From the NCBI GenBank assembly GCA_030848705.1, contig JAUIZM010000016.1:310001-374000 (forward strand): a stretch of DNA of 64,000 bases, written 5' to 3'. Under the pieces are notes generated by a model that saw only the letters and a list, made by a program, of their open reading frames with translations, was not told the origin of the DNA and did no database searches. This document shows, piece after piece, positions 11,478 through 19,863 of the stretch. The first letter of the stretch is position 1. Every line of letters begins with the position of its first letter. The stretch comes from Heracleum sosnowskyi. Taxonomy: Eukaryota > Streptophyta > Magnoliopsida > Apiales > Apiaceae. Position numbers and translations under genes: made by a program.

Positions 11478-14400
11478 TCATCTGTGATTTCTTTGTGGCA
11501 TAGTCTTCTTCCCTTTCTTGGAGTTGTTTTCCTCAATCTGGACCTGTAGCCTTCTGTAGAAGATTTTCTCCTCTTCATCTTGATCACCAAGCTTGGATTG
11601 CATCAGCTTTAGAGTTTGATTAGATGCCTTCTCCAGCTGGTCTTCCATTCTGAAGAATCTTCTGCAATTGTCCTTGTCCTTAAACTCCATCATCCAATAA
11701 GGTTGAAGATGGATTTTCTTTCCTGTTGAGGGAACTCTAAGTATCCTGGGAAGAGCCTCAGGCTTGTTCCAGCTAGCCTTTAACTGACAGATTTTGGAGA
11801 CCACCTCAGACTTGGCTGTTTTGGTGAAACCAAAGTTCTTTTTCAAGCATCTAAACACTGAGAGTAGTGTTTGATAGTCTTCTCCTAAAATTCTGTAGAG
11901 ATGCCACACTTGTTCTCTACCTCCCTTGAATATGAACACTAGTCTTTCAGGCAACTTTTGAGAAGCTGCAATTCCCCTTACTTCCACCAGGTTGTCTAAG
12001 TCAAGATGTAGACTGGATTCTTCCCTGATGTCAGCAATGTACATGCAGTCCTCTGGGTTTGCAGGGGGTTTTTGAGATTGTGGCTTTCTCACAAGAACAG
12101 GCTTTGCTTTGACAGACCTCTTTTTTGTCTTCATTGGTTGGTCCTTCTCTAACAGGAACTTTGGAAAGTAGGCTTCATCAAATTCAAAAGGTTCCTCTTT
12201 TGGCATGATTGGATGATCATGAAAGTTGACAGGATGTGCAGGATCACAAGCCAACTTTCCCTCAATAGGTAGATCACCAGGAATTTGATGTGCACTTGTT
12301 GTGGAAGAGTCTTGAGCAGTTTCTTGAGAATCATCTTCATCAAAGTTCAGATTCCTCTTAGCTCTAGCCTTTGGCTGACTTGTTCTCTTCTTCTTTCCAG
12401 CTTCCTTAGCTTTATCCTTGGCCTTTTCTTCCTGTAGGGCTTCTTCATCTTCAAGTGATTGAGCAACTGCAAGAGCTTGCATTGCTGCCCTTTCACTTTC
12501 TTCAGCTTTGGCCTTAGCAAAATTTGGGTGACCAACCCAAATGTAGATTTCCTTGCTATCCCTGTAGATGAGTGCCCTCTTGTTCCTTATGCTTGGATGA
12601 TTGCTTTCTTTGCTCTCCTTGATCAGCTTCCCTAAGACTTTGAACTCATCTGGCCTTGGTGGAGGATAAGCTATCCTTGCTATGTTCTTGCCTTTGGGTT
12701 TTATGGGAGATAATGGAGATATCCCTCTTGCATCCACATTCCTCAAACATGAAGCTTGTCCTTTCTCATTCCTTGAATCTTGAAGGACTCCATGCTGAAG
12801 GGGTTCCATGACATAGGAACTCCTGAATTGTGGCTCCATTTGCACTGTCACCATTGCATTTGTTGATGGTGGTATTGAAGTAGCTTGTACAGATGATACC
12901 TTTTTAGTGTCAGCTAGCTTCTTGACCTTTGCTTCAATATTTGACCAGTGATCCTTGATTTGTTCTGCAAGTTTCATCCTCAAAGAGGCTTCCTGGATCA
13001 GGTCAATACTGTCCTTTTTCTTCTTTGCAAACTCCCCCATTGCTAATGGCTCTTCTGGTAAGGAGATGGCTGGGACCATAACCTTTGTGATCTGAATGTC
13101 TAGCTCCTTAGATTTCTCCCCCTTTTTGTTAGCATCAAGTGAGATGATAGGGAGCCCTTGAGCTGCCAGAAGCTGGGTAAGTAGCTGAGTTTGCTTCTCC
13201 TGCTCCTTTTGCATGTGACTAAGTGTAGCCTCAACTTTGTCCACTCTAGAGGAAAGAGTTTTCAAAGATGAAGACACTTCAGGTTCCTTGGTGAAAAACC
13301 TTGACATCCTGGAGACAGTGTGAAGAGGAAGCTTTTCATCTAGCCTCTTGTCAGTAGCAGCCCTAAGGTTGCTAATTGAGTCCTTGATTTCTGTAGCCTC
13401 AATCCTTGTCTGCAACATTTGTAGCCTTTGAATTTCCAGAGAATCCATGATGGCTTTGTAGAATTTCTTGTCCCTTGCTCCTGCAGACTCATGAGCTAGA
13501 TATGCTTCATTGTACTGCCTTGTGATAGCAGCATCCAAATTGCATCTACCATGCATATCTTGAGAAAGCCAGTTTGGTGTAGGAGGCACCACAGAAGTCC
13601 CAGTCTGTGCAGTAGTGGCCACCTGTAGAATGTCACCAAAGCTATCCTCATTATCAGAAAAATCAAATTCTCCACTTACTTCAGCCCCTGGAGGTAGATT
13701 GGTCAAGGCATCCTTTGCTCTTTGCATTGATGCAGTTGTGTGAATTAGTTGTAGTGACCTCTCTGCCTCCACATTGCCCTGTTGAGCCAAAACTTGATAG
13801 GCTGACACAGGATGAGTAAAGGTCTCAGGATCCAGGGAAATACTATCCAGAGTTTGTTGATAAACCTCTTGGAAAGTAAGTTCCCTTTCTCCCTCACTGA
13901 CCTCCATTAACTCACTAGCAATGACTGCTTCCATCCTTATTACTCCTGTAGTCCCTTCTCTCTCTCCACTCTGTTCTTGCATCATGGGCTCCCCATGGCT
14001 CACACCTCTCACACCCTCACCTTCACCTTCTAAGGTGGAACTCTCAATCTCTCCTTTTGCCTGGCTGGAAGAAATAGCCAGCCTCTCACTCACATTCTCT
14101 CCTTTTGCCTGGCTGCAAGCCAGCCTCTCAGTTTCACTCCCTCTCAGTCCTAGAAGTGTCTCAACTACCACTAGATCATCTGCACTAGTTGTGGGAACAA
14201 CTTGATTTTCAATTAAAGGTGCAGAGTGAACTATCAACGGAATGGTAGTTTGAACTGTCAACGGTATGGATACCGTTGATGGAGAAACACTTGTCAACGA
14301 AATAGACTGTTTCGTTGATGAAGTCAAGAAAGCACTTTGAGAATGAGAAATTACAGTAGAGTCTGTGGTGATTGATTTTAAAGATTGGTCCACAGATCCC

Positions 14401-15944
14401 CTTGCAACTTCAGGAAAAATTGGTTGATGGCCCAACAAATCACTTAACAAGTGATGGCCACCAGCTTCAGAGTGGGGCTTCTCCAAGATTAGAGTTGGAG
14501 AATCAGGAATAGATGTATGGATCATGTCCACATCTAAAGATTGAGTTGGTGAATTTGATTGAGATAATTCAAGATTGATGTTTAGAGAATGGGACTGTAA
14601 CCCCAGAGTAATAATAGGGGTTACATCAAACTGAATTTGAGAAACTGGAAGTGTTGCTTCCAGTGTGTGTGCACCCTGTGTACCCTTGGACTTTTGCTTC
14701 ACTCTCCTTTGGTATTGGGAAAATGTAGACTGTGGGCTTGAAGTGTCCCTTACCCTTTTGGACTGTGCTCTAGGAGGAGAGCTTGTTTCAATAATCACAT
14801 CCTTTTGGGAGGATGCAATTAGACTTGTGTTTAAATCCATGTTACTCATTGTGCCTTGTTGGGAAGACACAATGGGGCTTGGCTGGTACACACTAACCTG
14901 TCCTTCCTTATCCTTGGGGTTTCTTTGATGTTCACCCCTTCCCTCACCTCTCACAACTCCAGACTCACTCCCCTTAGGTTGTGTGGTAGTTTTTACAACA
15001 GGTGCCTTTTGAGAAGCACCTGAGGTTGGCTTGGAGGATTTCTTTGATTTTGGTTTTGTTGCTAGGGCAGGAGCCTGTTGGGTCACAGCTACAGACTCCA
15101 TAGCAACATTGGAAGGTAAAACAGTAGAGGTGTTAGCTACACTAACAGGGATAGTAGTAGTTACCTCAATGATTGGCAGATACACCACTGGAACATCACC
15201 ATTGTGGTTCAGCCTCAGTATGTCTGTCAATACTCTCTTTTCTTGCACAAAGCACTCAAACCTGGCATTAGGGTTAGAGATAACTAATGGTGCTGGACTA
15301 ACATGGTTAGCCAACATCATCAGAAACCTAGCATAATAGATATTTTTCTTCCTATTTGCTTTGTCACCCAACTTAGCACCAATTTCATACATAAGTTGGG
15401 TGCTAAAGTTGTGATATCTATCATTTAGAAGCATGGTTAGGAGAATTAACATAGAGTTAGTTAATGCATCAAAATTACTAATCTTTCCAGAAAAGACCTT
15501 AATGAATGCATCAGCTAAATAACTGTATTCCCTAACCAAACCTCTCCTAATTATTCTACCCAGATTATCAGTAGGCAAAGAGTAGTTTATAGAATTTAGC
15601 ATGGTAGTTATTTCAGTGTTAGTAGGCAAAACATCACAGTTATTATCAGGAATATGTAAACATGCTTGCAAAACATCAGAATTAACTATGTACTCATTAC
15701 CTTGAAGAGTGAATTGTAGTGTGCAGTTTGTTCCACTATACTCACATGAGGTCCAAATTTCCTCGATTATCTCATTGTAGAGTGGTGTAGAGTGAAACAT
15801 TGCATAGCTCAACTTGCAATTCTTCATGAAATCCATCATTTTGAAGAACAGTCTGTTCGGGTTTTCCTTGACAACAAAAGGGATGGAGTTGTTCTTCTCA
15901 TAGATGAACCCTCCAGCAGACATAAGCTTGACTATAGGTGCCAT
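11478..15944 (-). CDS. Element B third ORF, 1488 aa, env-like position, function unknown
   Basis: This uninterrupted ORF starts at the ATG 15944 after a CT-rich leader. Residues 1 to about 260 form a compact domain (from MAPIVKLMSAGG to MMLANHVSPAPL) resembling the N-terminal domain of ORFs annotated as putative plant transposon proteins. About 270-720 is low-complexity, rich in Ser, Thr, Pro and Gln. About 760-1030 is highly charged and likely coiled coil. About 1100-1488 is a conserved C-terminal domain with the motifs WVGHPNFAKAKAEESERAAM, MYIADIREES and PYWMMEFKDKDNCRRFF, and a basic tail. I see no signal peptide or hydrophobic membrane segment, so it does not look like a retroviral envelope despite its place. 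Homologues are the broken ORF in A and, more distantly, ORF3 of D. A nuclear or particle-associated role is only a guess. Confidence 0.85.
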   Translation of the reverse strand: MAPIVKLMSAGGFIYEKNNSIPFVVKENPNRLFFKMMDFMKNCKLSYAMFHSTPLYNEIIEEIWTSCEYSGTNCTLQFTLQGNEYIVNSDVLQACLHIPDNNCDVLPTNTEITTMLNSINYSLPTDNLGRIIRRGLVREYSYLADAFIKVFSGKISNFDALTNSMLILLTMLLNDRYHNFSTQLMYEIGAKLGDKANRKKNIYYARFLMMLANHVSPAPLVISNPNARFECFVQEKRVLTDILRLNHNGDVPVVYLPIIEVTTTIPVSVANTSTVLPSNVAMESVAVTQQAPALATKPKSKKSSKPTSGASQKAPVVKTTTQPKGSESGVVRGEGRGEHQRNPKDKEGQVSVYQPSPIVSSQQGTMSNMDLNTSLIASSQKDVIIETSSPPRAQSKRVRDTSSPQSTFSQYQRRVKQKSKGTQGAHTLEATLPVSQIQFDVTPIITLGLQSHSLNINLELSQSNSPTQSLDVDMIHTSIPDSPTLILEKPHSEAGGHHLLSDLLGHQPIFPEVARGSVDQSLKSITTDSTVISHSQSAFLTSSTKQSISLTSVSPSTVSIPLTVQTTIPLIVHSAPLIENQVVPTTSADDLVVVETLLGLRGSETERLACSQAKGENVSERLAISSSQAKGEIESSTLEGEGEGVRGVSHGEPMMQEQSGEREGTTGVIRMEAVIASELMEVSEGERELTFQEVYQQTLDSISLDPETFTHPVSAYQVLAQQGNVEAERSLQLIHTTASMQRAKDALTNLPPGAEVSGEFDFSDNEDSFGDILQVATTAQTGTSVVPPTPNWLSQDMHGRCNLDAAITRQYNEAYLAHESAGARDKKFYKAIMDSLEIQRLQMLQTRIEATEIKDSISNLRAATDKRLDEKLPLHTVSRMSRFFTKEPEVSSSLKTLSSRVDKVEATLSHMQKEQEKQTQLLTQLLAAQGLPIISLDANKKGEKSKELDIQITKVMVPAISLPEEPLAMGEFAKKKKDSIDLIQEASLRMKLAEQIKDHWSNIEAKVKKLADTKKVSSVQATSIPPSTNAMVTVQMEPQFRSSYVMEPLQHGVLQDSRNEKGQASCLRNVDARGISPLSPIKPKGKNIARIAYPPPRPDEFKVLGKLIKESKESNHPSIRNKRALIYRDSKEIYIWVGHPNFAKAKAEESERAAMQALAVAQSLEDEEALQEEKAKDKAKEAGKKKRTSQPKARAKRNLNFDEDDSQETAQDSSTTSAHQIPGDLPIEGKLACDPAHPVNFHDHPIMPKEEPFEFDEAYFPKFLLEKDQPMKTKKRSVKAKPVLVRKPQSQKPPANPEDCMYIADIREESSLHLDLDNLVEVRGIAASQKLPERLVFIFKGGREQVWHLYRILGEDYQTLLSVFRCLKKNFGFTKTAKSEVVSKICQLKASWNKPEALPRILRVPSTGKKIHLQPYWMMEFKDKDNCRRFFRMEDQLEKASNQTLKLMQSKLGDQDEEEKIFYRRLQVQIEENNSKKGKKTMPQRNHR

Positions 15945-16491
15945 TGTTGATTAAAGGAAAGCTTCGAACTGAATTGCTTGTTAGAGAGAAGAAGAGAGAA
16001 AAAGCCTTTGGAATTTTTGAGAACAGGTAAAAAGAAATAATGAAAATAAAATTTCTTAAATACTCCCCCAAAAATTCTCAGAAAATGAATCCAATAATAA
16101 ATGTAAATTACTGGATTGGCTTAAAAAAAAATATAACCGTTACTTTTAAAGTATTACCATGATTTATACTTACAGGGGTGTATGCATAGATCGTGGTAAA
16201 AGACGTGTCAAAATTTCAACGGTTCAGATTAAAAGCGCTTTATATCAACGAATCAGAATTGGGCGTTTAAGGTCCCGTCTATTTCGTTGATAAAGCTGCG
16301 TTTCGTTGATACAAAAGAACTATCAACGAAACACCCAGAAAAAGTGCTAAGACTGTCAACGAAATGGTGCATTCCGTTGGCATAGTAATCTTGACTTAGA
16401 CAAAATTTTACCTTTTCCTGAGAAAATTAATTCACAGAAAAACATAGCAAATTTCTGGCTGCATTTTAACTTGCAAATATCTAAAAAATAA
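15945..16491 (-). promoter_or_regulatory. Pol-ORF3 spacer of element B with putative internal promoter
   Basis: A 547-bp spacer that keeps the layout seen in element A. The TCAACG motif array (about 16236-16390) is followed toward ORF3 by CCAAT-type boxes (ATTGG at 16115-16119 and CCAAT at 16091-16095 on the plus strand), a GGGGGAG purine tract, TATTTAA (16056-16062) and a CT-rich leader before the ATG. Conservation of spacing between two diverged copies supports function; transcription data would decide. Confidence 0.55.
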
Positions 16492-19400
16492 TTAAGAGAA
16501 ATTTAGCATACCTAGCTCACTTACTAATCTTGAGAATGTTGATTCATCAAGTGGCTTGGTAAAGATGTCTGCAAGTTGTTGTTCACTTGGAACAAAATGT
16601 AACTCCACAGTACCATTCATAACATGTTCTCTAATGAAATGGTACTTGATGTCAATGTGCTTGGTCCTTGAATGCTGCACTGGATTTTCAGTAATGGCAA
16701 TGGCACTAGTGTTGTCACAGAAAATAGGAATTTTCTCAACTCTTAATCCATAATCAAGAAGTTGATTTTTCATCCATAAAATCTGTGCACAACAACTTCC
16801 AGCTGCAATATACTCAGCCTCAGCTGTAGAGGTAGAAACTGAGTTTTGTTTCTTGCTGAACCATGACACAAGCTTGTTTCCTAGGAATTGACAGGTTCCA
16901 GTTGTACTTTTCCTGTCAATTTTACATCCTGCAAAATCTGCATCTGAATAACCAATTAGTTCAAAACCAGATTCTCTAGGATACCAAATGCCAAGGTTTG
17001 GTGTTCCTTTGAGATATCTGAAAATTCTTTTAATAGCAACTAAATGGGATTCTCTAGGATCAGCCTGAAATCTAGCACATAGACATGTAGCAAACATAAT
17101 ATCAGGTCTACTAGCTGTTAAATATAAAAGTGAGCCTACCATGCCTCTGTAACTTGAAATGTCCACAGATTTTTCCTTAGTATTCAATTCAAGTTTGGTG
17201 GCAGTAGGCATGGGAGTTTTGGCAGTAGAGCATTCCATTAGGTTAAATTTCTTTAATAAATCATGAATGTATTTTGTTTGACTAATGAAAATGCCTTCAT
17301 TAACTTGCTTTACTTGAAGACCAAGAAAGTAAGTTAATTCTCCCATCATGCTCATTTCATATTTACTTTGCATAAGCTTGGCAAACTTTTGACAAAGTTT
17401 CACATCTGTAGACCCAAAGATTATATCATCTACATAAATTTGAACAAGTAAAGTAGAGCCATTTACAACCCTGTGAAAAAGAGTTTTATCTACAGTACCT
17501 CTAGTGAAAAGATTCTCAAGGAGGAACTGTGAGAGAGTGTCATACCAGGCTCTAGGTGCTTGTTTCAAACCATAGAGTGCTTTGAGAAGGAAGTACACAT
17601 AGTCTGGAAAATCATCATCTTCAAAACCAGGAGGTTGACTTACATACACCTCCTCTTCCAATTCCCCATTCAGAAAAGCACTCTTCACATCCATTTGATA
17701 GACTTTGAAATTGGCATGGGCTGCATAGGCTAGGAAAATCCTTATTGCTTCTAGTCTTGCAACAGGAGCAAAGGTTTCATCAAAATCAATTCCCTCTTCC
17801 TGTGAGTAGCCTTTTGCAACCAGTCTAGCTTTGTTCCTTGTGACTATGCCATTTTCATCCATCTTGTTTCTGAACACCCACTTTGTGCCTATAACACTCC
17901 TGTCATTAGGCCTGGGCACCAGCTTCCAAACATTGTTTCTCTCAAATTGGTTTAGCTCTTCTTGCATGGCTAAAACCCAATCTGGATCTAGAAGTGCATC
18001 CTCAACTTTCTTTGGCTCATCTTGAGACAGAAAGCTACTATATAGACATTCTTCTTGAGTTGCTCTTCTAGTTTGGACTTTTGAAGAAACATCACCTATA
18101 ATAAGTTCAAAGGGATGATCTTTAGTCCATTTCCTTGAGGGAGGTAGATTTGCTCTTGAAGACGTAGCTTCATGATCATGATTGCCTTGATTGGATATTT
18201 GTCCTTGAGAGACTCCCCCTGAGTTTGTTGTCCCTAATTGATCACTTCTAGAAGCATTCCTATGACTATCAACGGTATGACCGTTTTGGCTGTCAACGAA
18301 ATGCTCATTCTGACTGTCAACGAATCCACCATCATGACTGTCAACGAAATGACCATTTGGTCTGCTAGCTGCTATCCTTTTTAACCTTAATGCAGCAATT
18401 TCATCTTCACTGCTGCTTTCATCTGTGCTAGATACAACAACTTTAGGCTGTTTCTCAGTAGCCTTATCATGATTCACTTGTTCTCCTTCCTCATTCTCAA
18501 AAGAGAGACTTTCATGGAAACCTTCATCACAGAGACCTTGTATTTTGAGATCATCAAAAACAACATGTACAGATTCCATAACAATGTTGATTCTGAGATT
18601 ATAGACTCTGTAAGCTTTCCCTGCTGCATATCCCACAAATATTGCTTCATCTGCCTTTGCTTCAAATTTCCCCAAATGCTCAGCTTGATTTCTCAGAACA
18701 AAGCACTTGCATCCAAAGACATGAAGAAAATCTAATAGTGGCTTATTTCTTTTGAGTAGATGATAAGGGGTCATTCCCTTGGCCTGATTAATCAAAGAAA
18801 TATTTTGAGTAAAGCAAGCTGTGTTAACTGCCTCAGCCCAAAAATATGTAGGTAACTTTGATTCATCTAGCATTGTCCTTGCAGCTTCAATAAGTGTTCT
18901 GTTTTTCCTTTCAACTACACCATTTTGCTGTGGTGTTCTTGCTGCTGAAAACTCATGCAAAATACCATTTTCTTCACAGAACACCTTCATGCTCGAATTC
19001 TTGAATTCTGTCCCATTGTCACTCCTAATCCTTCTTACTTTGAAATCAGGATGATTACTTACCATCTTGATGTGATTGATAATGATTTCACTTACCTCAT
19101 CTTTAGAGTGCAAAAAGAAAGTCCATGTAAATCTAGAAAAATCATCAACAATCACAAGACAGTATTTCTTCTTTGAGATGGACATAACATTTACAGGGCC
19201 AAATAGGTCCATATGAAGTAGTTCAAGCTGCTGGACAATTGATGACTCTGTCTTGCTTTTGAATGATGCCTTCTTCTGTTTCCCTTTTTGACAGGCATCA
19301 CACAAACCATCCTTGGAAAATTCCACTTGTGGAATTCCTCTAGCAAGATCCTTTCTCACCAAATCATTCATAACTTTGAAATTCAGATGGGATAATTTCT

Positions 19401-19863
19401 TGTGCCATAACCAACTTTCATCTTTGCTTGCCTTGCTGAAAAGACAGGTGATGGTTTCTGAACTTGTGCTACTAAAGTCAGCAATGTACACATTCCCTCT
19501 TCTGAATCCAGTCATTACCACATTGTTGTTTCCTCCTTTAGAAACAACACAGGCTTCTTTCGAAAAAGTAACTAAAAATCCTTTGTCACAAAGTTGGCTG
19601 ATACTAAGCAAGTTGTGCTTAAGACCATCCACCAATGCAACCTCATCTATGATGACATTCTCTTTTGAAATCAAGCCATATCCCTTTGTGTAGCCTTTGC
19701 TGTCATCTCCAAAAGCAATACAAGGGCCAGCTCTTTCCTGAAACTCTGTGAGCAGGGTAGAATCACCAGTCATGTGTCTTGAACAACCACTATCCAAGTA
19801 CCAAAGATTCCTTTTGTCTCCCTGCACACAATAAAACCAAATCAAGTTGATTTTGGTACCCAA
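16492..19863 (-). CDS. pol: Element B pol polyprotein (protease-integrase-RT-RNase H)
   Basis: An open frame of 1123 codons. The listed start is a TTG in the gag overlap, so translation probably enters by frameshift from gag and not by initiation. Domains in order: aspartic protease with DSGCSRHMTG (about residue 24); integrase zinc region (WHKKLSHLNF to CDACQKGK) and DDE core (D in LHMDLF about 217, D in RSDNGTEF about 281, E in VVERKNRT about 316); an acidic linker with FVDS repeats encoded by the family motif (plus strand 18265-18355); RT with MDVKSAFLNG and YVDD about 809-812; RNase H with SDADFAGCK about 971, AEAEYIAAG and the terminal TKPL. All catalytic residues that I can check are present. 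The products copy the RNA genome and integrate the cDNA. Confidence 0.95.
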   Translation of the reverse strand: MGTKINLIWFYCVQGDKRNLWYLDSGCSRHMTGDSTLLTEFQERAGPCIAFGDDSKGYTKGYGLISKENVIIDEVALVDGLKHNLLSISQLCDKGFLVTFSKEACVVSKGGNNNVVMTGFRRGNVYIADFSSTSSETITCLFSKASKDESWLWHKKLSHLNFKVMNDLVRKDLARGIPQVEFSKDGLCDACQKGKQKKASFKSKTESSIVQQLELLHMDLFGPVNVMSISKKKYCLVIVDDFSRFTWTFFLHSKDEVSEIIINHIKMVSNHPDFKVRRIRSDNGTEFKNSSMKVFCEENGILHEFSAARTPQQNGVVERKNRTLIEAARTMLDESKLPTYFWAEAVNTACFTQNISLINQAKGMTPYHLLKRNKPLLDFLHVFGCKCFVLRNQAEHLGKFEAKADEAIFVGYAAGKAYRVYNLRINIVMESVHVVFDDLKIQGLCDEGFHESLSFENEEGEQVNHDKATEKQPKVVVSSTDESSSEDEIAALRLKRIAASRPNGHFVDSHDGGFVDSQNEHFVDSQNGHTVDSHRNASRSDQLGTTNSGGVSQGQISNQGNHDHEATSSRANLPPSRKWTKDHPFELIIGDVSSKVQTRRATQEECLYSSFLSQDEPKKVEDALLDPDWVLAMQEELNQFERNNVWKLVPRPNDRSVIGTKWVFRNKMDENGIVTRNKARLVAKGYSQEEGIDFDETFAPVARLEAIRIFLAYAAHANFKVYQMDVKSAFLNGELEEEVYVSQPPGFEDDDFPDYVYFLLKALYGLKQAPRAWYDTLSQFLLENLFTRGTVDKTLFHRVVNGSTLLVQIYVDDIIFGSTDVKLCQKFAKLMQSKYEMSMMGELTYFLGLQVKQVNEGIFISQTKYIHDLLKKFNLMECSTAKTPMPTATKLELNTKEKSVDISSYRGMVGSLLYLTASRPDIMFATCLCARFQADPRESHLVAIKRIFRYLKGTPNLGIWYPRESGFELIGYSDADFAGCKIDRKSTTGTCQFLGNKLVSWFSKKQNSVSTSTAEAEYIAAGSCCAQILWMKNQLLDYGLRVEKIPIFCDNTSAIAITENPVQHSRTKHIDIKYHFIREHVMNGTVELHFVPSEQQLADIFTKPLDESTFSRLVSELGMLNFS

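Noticed and set aside
13921..15336. Plus-strand frames of about 90-100 codons opposite element B ORF3
   Set aside because: Antisense shadows of the low-complexity region of ORF3; the same shadows occur opposite element A.
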